Assembly (NCBI GenBank): GCA_020024675.1
Contig: JAHHTM010000037.1
Span: 1-8,973, forward strand
Length of the DNA: 8,973 nucleotides
Direction: 5' to 3'
Origin: Muricomes sp.
GTDB lineage: Bacteria; Bacillota; Clostridia; Lachnospirales; Lachnospiraceae
Notes under the pieces: model-generated
The model's input: only the letters and a program-made list of their open reading frames with translations
The model's database searches: none
Told to the model about the DNA's origin: nothing
Made by a program: the position numbers and the translations under genes
In this document: one piece after another, positions 1-6,464 of the stretch
How positions within the stretch are numbered: the stretch's first letter is position 1
Layout of the letters: each line of letters begins with the position of its first letter

Positions 1-1245
1 CTTTTAGGAGGTCTGACATTAATTGTTACATCACCACCGGTTAATCTTGAGACAATGAAACCAACTAACTTTTTATTTAAATTTTTGATTGCATGGAAAC
101 AATGGGCAATTGCAAACGGAATGCAGGTGGAGTTATTATTTAGAGCATCACTGGGTGTTATGGCATTGTTTGTTTGTCTGGCGATTGCGCATTCTCTGGC
201 AAAATCATATAAGATGGACCCAGTAGGAAGTATGACGATATCAGCAGTTTGTTTCTTGATTGCAAGTGCACCATCTAATTTAGGTGTAATGTCTTCTACA
301 ATAAAGGCACAGATGCTAGGAGAAGATATTCTGGCAAATCAATCGATCGTGATGCCGATGGCCTATCTTGGTGCGGAAGGTATCTTTACAGCAATTGTAA
401 TAGCACTTCTTACAACAGAAATCACAAGAGTGTTTAAAGAAAAAGGGTTATGTATTAAAATGCCAGATTCAGTTCCGGCACCAGTAAAAGCTTCATTTGC
501 TTCAATTACTCCGATGATCGTAAACGCAGTCGGCGTTTTCCTCATTAGCTTACTGGCTCAGAAATTGAGCGGTGGACTTTTGATTCCTGAGTTAATTAAA
601 GCTGTATTTAAGCCATTAGTAGTAGCAATTGACTCACCATTTGGTATTATTTTCATATCAGTTATTACGCAGTTACTGTGGATTGTAGGACTTCATGGTT
701 CTTCTATCGTTAGTGGTGTTGTGGGTGTGTTTGAGTTAGGAAACCTTACAGCCAATGCAGCACTTGTTACACAAGGACTTCAGGCAGAATATATCTATAC
801 AGAACCATTTAGAGCATTCTTTATGATTCTTGGAGGTGCAGGAGCAACGCTTGGATTAAACCTTTTAATGCTTAGAAGTAAATCAAAACAGTTAAAAACA
901 TTAGGAAGACTTTCTATTGTTCCATCTCTTTTTAACATAAACGAACCAATTATATTTGGAACACCACTTGTATTAAATACAACATTAATGATTCCATTTA
1001 TTTTAGCTCAGACAGTAAATGCGTTATTGACATACGTAGTAATGTATACAAATATTATCAGCAAGACATTTACGCTTGTACCATGGACTACACCGGCACC
1101 AATAGGAGCTGCCTTATCTACAATGGATTACAAAGCCTTTATCTGGGTATTATTATTGATTGTAATTGATATGATTATCTGGTTCCCATTCTTTAGATCC
1201 TATGACAAACAATTAGCTTTGGAAGAAAAAAATGCGGAGGCATAA
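1..1245 (+). CDS. PTS lactose/cellobiose-family EIIC permease, 5' end missing
   Basis: Membrane permease subunit of a Lac-family (lactose/cellobiose/diacetylchitobiose) phosphotransferase system; it moves a beta-disaccharide across the membrane while EIIB phosphorylates it. The reading frame is open from base 1, so the gene starts outside the window; the ATG at 55 is internal, because the upstream in-frame residues (LLGGLTLIVTSPPVNLET) are typical EIIC sequence. 414 residues are visible; families of this kind run about 430-460, so roughly the first 30-50 residues are missing. Visible landmarks are several long hydrophobic segments, the GLHG motif with its histidine codon at 694-696, and the INEPIIFGTPL motif with glutamate at 943-945, both conserved in sugar binding in this family. 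The C-terminus ends in a charged tail. The stop is 1 nt before the GH1 start, so the two are translationally linked. The exact sugar cannot be read from the sequence. Confidence 0.94.
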   Translation, partial: LLGGLTLIVTSPPVNLETMKPTNFLFKFLIAWKQWAIANGMQVELLFRASLGVMALFVCLAIAHSLAKSYKMDPVGSMTISAVCFLIASAPSNLGVMSSTIKAQMLGEDILANQSIVMPMAYLGAEGIFTAIVIALLTTEITRVFKEKGLCIKMPDSVPAPVKASFASITPMIVNAVGVFLISLLAQKLSGGLLIPELIKAVFKPLVVAIDSPFGIIFISVITQLLWIVGLHGSSIVSGVVGVFELGNLTANAALVTQGLQAEYIYTEPFRAFFMILGGAGATLGLNLLMLRSKSKQLKTLGRLSIVPSLFNINEPIIFGTPLVLNTTLMIPFILAQTVNALLTYVVMYTNIISKTFTLVPWTTPAPIGAALSTMDYKAFIWVLLLIVIDMIIWFPFFRSYDKQLALEEKNAEA

Positions 1246-1246
1246 A

Positions 1247-2593
1247 ATGACACGTGAAGAAATACACAAAAACATATTATGGGGGGCAGCAACAGCTGCC
1301 TACCAGGTAGAAGGTGCCACTTATTGCGATGGTAAAGGGAAAAATTCATGGGATGAATATTATGAACTTAATCATCTTGGATATGATGGTGATATTGCGG
1401 TAGACCATTACCATCATGTTGCAGAAGACTTAAAACTTTTTCATGAAATAGGTCTTCAGACATATAGATTTTCGGTTTCATGGTCACGAATTTTACCGGA
1501 AGGTACAGGGGAAATCAATCAGAAAGGATTAGAGTTCTATGATTTTATCGTTGATACACTGAACGAGTATGGAATTGAACCATATCTGACATTGTATCAT
1601 TGGGATCTTCCACTCCCATTGCTTAAAAAGGGTGGATGGCTGAATCCAGAAGTGATTGATGATTTCCTGGGATATTGCCGAATTTTGTTTGAACATTTCA
1701 AAGGCAGAGTACGTCTTTGGGGAACAATCAATGAACCTGCATCAGAAGTTATGGAAGGATATATTCAAGGAACACATCCACCACAGGAAAAAAATTATGC
1801 ACATGCACTTCAGGTTTCACACCACTACAATTTGGCAAGTGCGGCTGCAATCAAAATGTTCCATGAAATGGGAATGGATGGAAAAATTGGAATTGTGTTA
1901 AATCCTATGCCGATCGATGTTTTGGAAGAAACAGAAGATAATTTAAAAGCAAAAAAATATGCGTATGATTTTATGTCAGACTGGTATATAAGTCCGGCAT
2001 TGACTGGACATTATCCGCAGGACATGTTGGAATTTTGCCAGAAAACATACGGGGCACCAAAGATAAGTGAAGAAGATTATAAACTCATGGAAGAAAATAT
2101 CGGAGATTATCTTGGAGTCAATTACTACATGCGTCGAGTAGTTGAGGCGAAAAATCTTCATAGTGACAAAATAGAAGATAAGTTTTCTTTTGTCAGAGTG
2201 CCAGATGGTAAATATACAAAATGGGGATGGGAAATTTATCCTCAAGGCCTTGAAAATTTATTAAAACAAATTTATAATCAGTATGGAAAGAAAGAAATCA
2301 TTATATCCGAGAATGGAATTGGATTCGATGATCAAGCTGATGAAAACGGATTCTTTCAGGATAATGAGAGGATTTCCTACTTGAAAGAACATGTAGAAGT
2401 GGTTGAAGATCTTTGTGCCCAAGGATTTGATATCAGTGCTTATTATGTATGGTCTGCCATAGATTTGTTATCTTGGACAAACGGATATCAAAAGAGATAT
2501 GGTTTGATTGGAGTAGATTACAATACTTTGGAAAGAAGTATTAAAAAAAGTGGATTTTGGTATAAAAAATTTATCTTAGGAGAAGACGCATAG
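1247..2593 (+). CDS. GH1 6-phospho-beta-glycosidase (glucosidase or galactosidase)
   Basis: Cytoplasmic glycoside hydrolase family 1 enzyme, 448 aa, cleaving the 6-phosphorylated beta-disaccharide delivered by the PTS. The acid/base glutamate is E163 in TINEP and the nucleophile is E355 in ISENG. YHWDLP lies at 117-122. The C-terminal SWTNGYQKRY segment has S409, K416 and Y418 at the same spacing as the phosphate-binding Ser428/Lys435/Tyr437 of Lactococcus LacG, so a phosphorylated substrate is well supported. W410 follows S409 as in LacG, which is more typical of 6-phospho-beta-galactosidases, so glucosidase versus galactosidase is open. I chose the ATG at 1247: GGAGG at 1236-1240 sits 6 nt upstream, and it starts 1 nt after the EIIC stop. 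An ATG at 1232 would overlap the EIIC gene and place the binding site inside the gene. EIIA follows after 33 nt. Confidence 0.93.
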   Translation: MTREEIHKNILWGAATAAYQVEGATYCDGKGKNSWDEYYELNHLGYDGDIAVDHYHHVAEDLKLFHEIGLQTYRFSVSWSRILPEGTGEINQKGLEFYDFIVDTLNEYGIEPYLTLYHWDLPLPLLKKGGWLNPEVIDDFLGYCRILFEHFKGRVRLWGTINEPASEVMEGYIQGTHPPQEKNYAHALQVSHHYNLASAAAIKMFHEMGMDGKIGIVLNPMPIDVLEETEDNLKAKKYAYDFMSDWYISPALTGHYPQDMLEFCQKTYGAPKISEEDYKLMEENIGDYLGVNYYMRRVVEAKNLHSDKIEDKFSFVRVPDGKYTKWGWEIYPQGLENLLKQIYNQYGKKEIIISENGIGFDDQADENGFFQDNERISYLKEHVEVVEDLCAQGFDISAYYVWSAIDLLSWTNGYQKRYGLIGVDYNTLERSIKKSGFWYKKFILGEDA

Positions 2594-2626
2594 AGAATAC
2601 ATTGTAAATAGGAGAATATCATTTTT

Positions 2627-2935
2627 ATGGAAAATAATGAAGAAAATTTGTTGGAGATCATTGTGAATTCTGGTGAAGCGAAATCTTTAGCATTTGAAGC
2701 AATACAGTTGGCAAAAAAAGGTCAGATGGATGATGCAAAAGAAAGACTGGATGAGGCTGCAAAAGTGCATATAGAAGCACATAAAGCGCAGACAGAGTTG
2801 CTTACACAAGAAGCGAATGGAGAGAAGACACCATTTAGTATGCTCTTAGTTCATGCACAAGATCATTTAATGAATAGTATCACTTTTGTAGATCTTGCAA
2901 AAGAGGTAGTGGAATTATATGGGAGGTTGAAATAA
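2627..2935 (+). CDS. PTS lactose/cellobiose-family EIIA component
   Basis: Small cytoplasmic phosphocarrier, 102 aa, the usual length for Lac-family EIIA. It takes phosphate from HPr and passes it to EIIB. The active-site motif is LLVHAQDHLM at 73-82: H76 matches the phosphorylated histidine and D79 the metal-binding aspartate that holds the trimer together in the family. The rest is predicted helical, as in the three-helix LacA/ChbA fold, with charged repeats such as AKKGQMDDAKERLDEA. AGGAG at 2610-2614 is 12 nt from the ATG, a little long. The stop codon shares one base with the EIIB start (TAATG), so the two are translationally coupled. Its place after the GH1 gene rather than beside EIIC is unremarkable for these operons. 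Confidence 0.95.
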   Translation: MENNEENLLEIIVNSGEAKSLAFEAIQLAKKGQMDDAKERLDEAAKVHIEAHKAQTELLTQEANGEKTPFSMLLVHAQDHLMNSITFVDLAKEVVELYGRLK

Positions 2936-3240
2936 TGAAGCAAATATATTTAATTTGTGTAGCAGGATTATCAACAGGTATGATGGTTGAAAAGATGAAA
3001 AAAGCAGCACAGGAAGAAGGATATGAATGCCAGATTCAGGCAGTAGGAACAGCAGTGGCAGAAACAATTGTTTCAAAAGCGGATTGTATTCTTTTAGGGC
3101 CACAGATTCGTTTTGAACTTGAGAATATCAAGAGTATTACAGGTGATGTACCACTTGCAGTAATCGATATGAAGGATTATGGAAGAATGAATGGTAAAGC
3201 TGTATTACAGCAGGCAAAAGCCCTTATGGGAGAGGCATAA
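2935..3240 (+). CDS. PTS lactose/cellobiose-family EIIB component
   Basis: Cytoplasmic phosphotransfer protein, 101 aa, which receives phosphate from EIIA and donates it to the sugar bound in EIIC. The phosphorylated cysteine is C8 in the P-loop-like LICVAGLSTGMMV segment near the N-terminus. The downstream ADCILLGPQIRFE segment is typical of Lac-family EIIB. GGGAGG at 2921-2926 lies 8 nt before the ATG, and the start overlaps the EIIA stop by one base. It is the last gene of the PTS operon; a hairpin follows 15 nt after the stop. With this gene all three EII domains are present as separate proteins. Confidence 0.95.
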   Translation: MKQIYLICVAGLSTGMMVEKMKKAAQEEGYECQIQAVGTAVAETIVSKADCILLGPQIRFELENIKSITGDVPLAVIDMKDYGRMNGKAVLQQAKALMGEA

Positions 3241-3255
3241 AGATTACGGAAATTG

Positions 3256-3287
3256 AATGGAGTTGGATGTTATCATCCAGCTCCATT
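3256..3287 (+). terminator. Hairpin ending the PTS operon
   Basis: AATGGAGTTGGATG (3256-3269) pairs with CATCCAGCTCCATT (3274-3287): 14 pairs including one G-U wobble, closing a TTAT tetraloop. It begins 15 nt after the EIIB stop. The following ATTGCGTTG has only scattered T residues, so it is an imperfect intrinsic terminator and might instead be a 3' stabilising or processing hairpin. Confidence 0.6.
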
Positions 3288-3356
3288 ATTGCGTTGATAA
3301 ATATAATGGCATGAGCAATAGAAATTAGTAAAAAAGAAAGATAAAGAGGAAATAAA

Positions 3357-3881
3357 ATGAAACGTAGCAGTGAAGAAATGAGACAACAGTTTGAGTTTAG
3401 AGACATTCGTCAGGAGGAAATGGAGCAGGCAGTCAAAATTGAAGGGATTTGTTTTCCACCAAACGAAGCATGTACACCCAAAATGATGAGAGAACGTATT
3501 GTGACAGTACCAGAATTGTTTTTAGTAGCAGTTGATAAACAAACTGGGAAGGTAGCAGGATTTTTAAACGGAATCGCAACAAAAGAGGAAAAATTCCGAG
3601 ATGAATTTTTCTTAGATGCAGATTTACATGATTGTGATGGGGGCAATATTATGTTATTAGGGCTTGATGTGCTTCCAGAATATAGAGGACAGGGTCTGGC
3701 AACAGAGATTGTAAACCAGTATATATCAAGAGAACGTTTGAAAAACAGAAAAGTTTTATTTTTAACCTGTCTTGATAATAAAGTAAAAATGTATGAAAAA
3801 ATGGGATTTAAAAATCTTGGAATTTCTGATTCTACGTGGGGCGGAGAAGAATGGTATGACATGAGTTATACACTTGTGTAA
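3357..3881 (+). CDS. GNAT-family N-acetyltransferase, arylalkylamine-acetyltransferase-like
   Basis: Cytoplasmic acetyltransferase, 174 aa, transferring acetyl from acetyl-CoA to an amine. The acetyl-CoA-binding motif A is at about 100-117 with R110-GQGLA; an EGICFPPNEAC segment (29-39) and VKMYEKMGF (143-151) with Y146 follow the layout of arylalkylamine (serotonin-type) N-acetyltransferases, in which the corresponding Tyr acts as the general acid. The pair of histidines used by the animal enzymes before motif A is replaced here by hydrophobic residues (around M99-L101), so substrate and catalytic details may differ. AGAGGA at 3345-3350 is 6 nt from the ATG. The gene stands alone, after the PTS terminator hairpin and before a separate promoter. 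The family call is firm; the substrate is unknown. Confidence 0.88.
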   Translation: MKRSSEEMRQQFEFRDIRQEEMEQAVKIEGICFPPNEACTPKMMRERIVTVPELFLVAVDKQTGKVAGFLNGIATKEEKFRDEFFLDADLHDCDGGNIMLLGLDVLPEYRGQGLATEIVNQYISRERLKNRKVLFLTCLDNKVKMYEKMGFKNLGISDSTWGGEEWYDMSYTLV

Positions 3882-3904
3882 AATGATCATTTATGATTTT
3901 AAGG

Positions 3905-3933
3905 TTTTCATTTTTTAGGTGAAGTGATAAAAT
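3905..3933 (+). promoter_or_regulatory. Likely sigma-70-type promoter for the ureidoglycolate lyase-family gene
   Basis: TTTTCA (3905-3910, 4 of 6 to TTGACA) and TAAAAT (3928-3933, 5 of 6 to TATAAT) are separated by exactly 17 bp. Transcription would begin near 3940, giving a leader of about 25 nt that contains GGAGG at 3953-3957. The region is AT-rich, so chance similarity is possible. Confidence 0.45.
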
Positions 3934-3965
3934 AAAATTAGTTTAGATCATCGGAGGTAGATAGT

Positions 3966-4448
3966 ATGAGACAGATAAAAGCACAGAAACTTACAGCAGA
4001 GGCATTTTCTCAATATGGTTCATTTTATAACCTTGTGGATCCAAAAGGAAGTGCATTAGGAGGATTTTATAATGATAAAGTTGCACTTCCGGTTTCAGGA
4101 AATGTACCGGTTACATTTTCAAGTCTTGAGATGGAAAAAGCAGATAAAATGATCGTTGATGCAGCGGAGTATCACAATTATACAGGAGAAGGAATTCTTC
4201 CACTGGATGATGATGTTGTAATTCATGTTGCACCACCGACAAAAGAGCCGGTTCCAGAACTTACAGAGGCATTTGTTGTTCCAAAAGGTACTGTAGTTAA
4301 ACTTAACACAGGAGTATGGCATCTGGCACCTATGCCGATTAATGAAAAGGTTGCACACATCTTAATTGTGCTTCCGGAACGAGTATATAAAAATGACTGT
4401 GTAGTTGTGGAATATGCAGAAGAAGATCAAATGGAGATCATTTTATAA
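3966..4448 (+). CDS. Ureidoglycolate lyase (AllA)-family cupin protein
   Basis: 160 aa, the same length as E. coli AllA, which releases urea and glyoxylate from ureidoglycolate in allantoin breakdown. The family pattern is visible: LTAEAFSQYG near the N-terminus (9-18), E68-Y-H70 and ILPLDDDVVIHVAP in the middle (77-90), then the GVWHLAP motif with H119 (116-122). These His/Glu residues lie in the cupin barrel. No other purine or allantoin gene is in the window: the neighbours are a GNAT enzyme and an acylphosphatase. The real substrate in this organism may therefore differ; the family assignment is firmer than the reaction. GGAGG at 3953-3957 lies 8 nt before the ATG, and a likely promoter lies just upstream. 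The next gene follows after 57 nt. Confidence 0.8.
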   Translation: MRQIKAQKLTAEAFSQYGSFYNLVDPKGSALGGFYNDKVALPVSGNVPVTFSSLEMEKADKMIVDAAEYHNYTGEGILPLDDDVVIHVAPPTKEPVPELTEAFVVPKGTVVKLNTGVWHLAPMPINEKVAHILIVLPERVYKNDCVVVEYAEEDQMEIIL

Positions 4449-4505
4449 GGAACATATTTTTGTGACAGCTATGTAGGATGATTTATCAATTTGTGAGGTT
4501 TACAT

Positions 4506-4775
4506 ATGGCAGATATCAGAAAGCATATCGTTTTTCATGGTCAGGTTCAGGGTGTGGGATTTCGATATTCAGCGGCTTACCTTGCCAGAAGTCTTGAACT
4601 TACAGGCTGGGTAACAAATGCGTGGGATGGTACGGTAGTTATGGAAGTTCAGGGAAGAGAGAGCCGTATTGACAAATTACTTCAGGGAATCAATGCCAGA
4701 CCTTTTATAACAATTGACTGGATAGATACAAAAAGTATCCCACTTGAAACGGAAAGTTCATTTAACATAAGATGA
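4506..4775 (+). CDS. acyP: Acylphosphatase
   Basis: Small cytoplasmic enzyme, 89 aa, the typical family length, hydrolysing carboxyl-phosphate bonds such as acetyl phosphate or 1,3-bisphosphoglycerate. The family signature GQVQGVGFR (12-20) carries the phosphate-binding R20, and GWVTNAWDGTV (34-44) carries the water-positioning N38; both catalytic residues are therefore present. The alternating hydrophobic pattern fits the ferredoxin-like fold. GAGG at 4495-4498 is 7 nt from the ATG. It lies 57 nt after the AllA-family gene with no clear promoter between, so the two may share a transcript. A hairpin follows directly. No partner is obvious from the context. Confidence 0.93.
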   Translation: MADIRKHIVFHGQVQGVGFRYSAAYLARSLELTGWVTNAWDGTVVMEVQGRESRIDKLLQGINARPFITIDWIDTKSIPLETESSFNIR

Positions 4776-4781
4776 CAGAAA

Positions 4782-4816
4782 AATGGGCACGCAGGAAAAA
4801 CTCCTTGCGTGCCATT
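4782..4816. terminator. Intergenic GC-rich hairpin between acyP and proC
   Basis: GGCACGCA (4786-4793) pairs perfectly with TGCGTGCC (4806-4813); the stem extends inward by a G-U and a G-C pair and outward past a bulged G by three A-T pairs. It begins 7 nt after the acyP stop, so it probably ends that transcript. No T-run follows on the + strand; an A-tract precedes it (4779-4783), so read on the - strand it looks more like a classic terminator. Confidence 0.5.
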
Positions 4817-4842
4817 AACAATATAGGTAGAAGGAGAATGTT

Positions 4843-5637
4843 ATGAAATTAGGATTTATAGGAACTGGAAATATGGCAAGTGCAATCATGGGTGGTATCA
4901 TAAAAAAAGGAATTTTAAAACCAGAGGAAATCATAGGATCTGATATTCTTGAAGCCGGAAGAAATCGTGTAAAAGACATTTATGGAATCCAGGTTACAGA
5001 AAGTAATAAAGAGGTTGTTGAAAAAGCAGAAATGTTTATTCTATCAGTAAAACCTCAGTATTATGCATCTACAATTGAGGAAATTAGAGATTGTGTAAGA
5101 GAAGATCAGATTGTTATTACGATTGCACCTGGAAAAACACTTGCATGGTTGGAAGAGCAGTTTGAAAAAAAAGTAAAGATTGTACGTACTATGCCGAACA
5201 CACCGGCTATGGTAGGTGAAGGAATGACGGCTGTATGTGCAAACGAGAATGTAACAACAGAAGAATTGGACCGTACACGTGAAATTCTGGAATCTTTTGG
5301 TAAAGTTGAGATTGTGCCAGAAAATCTGATGGATGTCGTTGTTTCAACAAGTGGAAGTTCTCCGGCATATGTGTTTATGTTCATAGAAGCTATGGCGGAC
5401 GCAGCAGTTGCAGATGGCATGCCAAGAGCACAGGCATATAAATTCGCGGCACAGGCGGTATATGGAAGTGCCAAAATGGTTCTTGAGACAGGTAAACATC
5501 CAGGAGAATTAAAAGATATGGTATGCTCACCGGCGGGAACTACAATTGAAGCGGTTCGTGTTCTAGAAAAAAATGGATTCCGCAGTGCGGTGATTGAAGC
5601 GATGAAACGTTGTGCAGAAATTTCCAGAGATATGTAG
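4843..5637 (+). CDS. proC: Pyrroline-5-carboxylate reductase
   Basis: Last enzyme of proline synthesis, reducing 1-pyrroline-5-carboxylate to proline with NAD(P)H in the cytoplasm. 264 aa, the normal length. The N-terminal Rossmann fold shows GFIGTGNMA (4-12), with SVKP (68-71) and MPNTPA (117-122) in the cofactor domain. The C-terminal dimerisation and active-site domain shows TSGSSPAY (169-176) and the ProC family signature PGELKDMVCSPAGTTIEAV (220-238). AAGGAG at 4831-4836 lies 6 nt before the ATG. The stop is only 4 nt from the start of the radical-SAM activase gene, so the two are very likely cotranscribed although their roles are unrelated. No genes for the earlier proline steps are in the window. 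Confidence 0.96.
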   Translation: MKLGFIGTGNMASAIMGGIIKKGILKPEEIIGSDILEAGRNRVKDIYGIQVTESNKEVVEKAEMFILSVKPQYYASTIEEIRDCVREDQIVITIAPGKTLAWLEEQFEKKVKIVRTMPNTPAMVGEGMTAVCANENVTTEELDRTREILESFGKVEIVPENLMDVVVSTSGSSPAYVFMFIEAMADAAVADGMPRAQAYKFAAQAVYGSAKMVLETGKHPGELKDMVCSPAGTTIEAVRVLEKNGFRSAVIEAMKRCAEISRDM

Positions 5638-5641
5638 AAAA

Positions 5642-6337
5642 ATGAACATACAAGGATTACAAAAGCTGACTCTTCTGGATTATCCCGGAAAGGTGGCATG
5701 CACAGTTTTCACACCTGGCTGTAATTTTAAATGTCCGTTTTGTCACAATGCTTCTCTTGTGACACATGTGGATCCAGAAAATAATATTTTTATGGAAGAA
5801 GTCACGAGTTTTCTGGAAAAGCGTCAGAAAGTTTTAGATGGTATATGTATAACTGGTGGAGAACCGCTGTTGCAAAATGATTTAGAGGAGTTTTTGAAAC
5901 AAGTAAAAAAAATGGGATATGATGTAAAACTGGATACAAATGGAAGTAATACAGAAAAAATGCGATATCTTGTAGAAGAGAAACTTGTTGATTATGTTGC
6001 AATGGACATCAAAAATTCTCCGGAAAAATATGGACAGACAATAGGAATATCAGATTGTGATATGAAGCAGATCTATAAAAGTGTGGAATATCTGCTGTCG
6101 GGAATAGTTTCTTATGAATTTAGGACTACAGTTGTGAAAGAATTTCATGAAGTTGAAGATTTTCAGAGAATTTCAGAGTGGATCAAAGGGGCTGACAGAT
6201 ATTACCTACAAGGGTTTAAAGATTCAGGGGATTTAATCTGCAAGGGGCTCCATGAACATACAAAAGATACTATGGAAAAAATTTTAGAACAGGTGAAAAT
6301 AAATATTCCCAATGTCAGTCTTCGAGGTGTGGATTAA
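5642..6337 (+). CDS. nrdG: Anaerobic ribonucleotide reductase activating protein (radical SAM)
   Basis: Radical-SAM activase, 231 aa, that installs the glycyl radical in NrdD by cleaving S-adenosylmethionine with a [4Fe-4S] cluster. The cluster-binding CxxxCxxC motif is C27, C31 and C34 in TPGCNFKCPFCHN; the SAM-binding GGEP is at 72-75. The N-terminal LQKLTLLDYPGKVACTVF pattern and the length, longer than the roughly 155-aa E. coli NrdG, fit the NrdG2-type activases found with thioredoxin-dependent-type NrdD. I prefer the ATG at 5642 over a GTG at 5612, because the family similarity begins at NIQGLQKLT and the GTG would overlap proC by 26 nt. Only a weak AGAGA precedes it, consistent with translational coupling to proC. 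nrdD follows after 224 nt with its own promoter. No other radical-SAM substrate is nearby, so pairing with NrdD is likely. Confidence 0.92.
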   Translation: MNIQGLQKLTLLDYPGKVACTVFTPGCNFKCPFCHNASLVTHVDPENNIFMEEVTSFLEKRQKVLDGICITGGEPLLQNDLEEFLKQVKKMGYDVKLDTNGSNTEKMRYLVEEKLVDYVAMDIKNSPEKYGQTIGISDCDMKQIYKSVEYLLSGIVSYEFRTTVVKEFHEVEDFQRISEWIKGADRYYLQGFKDSGDLICKGLHEHTKDTMEKILEQVKINIPNVSLRGVD

Positions 6338-6410
6338 GAAAAAAAGGCATAATTGTCTAGTTGAATGAATACAATTTAATAGAACTTACAGAATACATAA
6401 AAAATAGAAG

Positions 6411-6426
6411 CAACAATATATAGTGC
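6411..6426. promoter_or_regulatory. NrdR box 1 (distal)
   Basis: CAACAATATATAGTGC matches 13 of 16 positions of the NrdR operator consensus acaCwAtATaTwGtgt, with the whole CwATATATwG core intact. NrdR is the ATP-cone repressor of bacterial ribonucleotide reductase genes. Its position before an nrdD gene makes the assignment strong. Confidence 0.85.
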
Positions 6427-6442
6427 TGTTTACTGCTTGTAA

Positions 6443-6458
6443 TAACTATATATTGTTG
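6443..6458. promoter_or_regulatory. NrdR box 2 (proximal)
   Basis: TAACTATATATTGTTG matches 12 of 16 positions of the NrdR consensus and has the complete core. A 16-bp gap separates it from box 1, giving 32 bp (about three helical turns) centre to centre. This is the usual arrangement of NrdR box pairs. It ends 6 bp upstream of the -35 element. Confidence 0.85.
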
Positions 6459-6464
6459 CTTTCG

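Larger units (their letters stand above)
6408..6461. repeat. Long inverted repeat spanning the NrdR operator pair
   Basis: The left arm (6408-6423, AAGCAACAATATATAG) is perfectly complementary to the right arm (6446-6461), 16 bp each, around a 22-nt centre. The arms contain the two NrdR boxes, so the symmetry is mostly explained as a paired operator. As RNA it could also fold behind nrdG and weaken readthrough, but only TTT follows the right arm, so intrinsic termination would be poor. The rest of this intergenic stretch, 6338-6407, shows nothing else I can name. Confidence 0.8.

Noticed and set aside
1232..1246. Earlier ATG for the GH1 gene
   Set aside because: It would add MRRHK, overlap the EIIC gene and place the GGAGG at 1236-1240 inside the coding sequence; the ATG at 1247 is ideally spaced from it.
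3302..3307. TATAAT upstream of the GNAT gene as a promoter
   Set aside because: A perfect -10 hexamer, but no -35-like sequence or TG extension at the right distance (the -35 position falls in the terminator stem); not enough to call, though the gene needs a promoter somewhere near here.
3410..3862. 150-codon open frame on the - strand across the GNAT gene
   Set aside because: Antisense shadow of a clear acetyltransferase gene, with no independent support.
3880..3914. Possible terminator after the GNAT gene (AAAATGA with TCATTTT, then T residues)
   Set aside because: Only seven weak A/T-rich pairs around a long loop, and its T-run overlaps the likely promoter of the next gene.
5612..5641. 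GTG start for the activase inside proC
   Set aside because: It adds ten residues (MQKFPEICRK) that simply recode the proC tail; family similarity begins at the ATG at 5642.
5106..5699. 197-codon open frame on the - strand across proC
   Set aside because: It mirrors proC codons, has no recognisable family features or ribosome binding site, and the + strand gene is unmistakable.
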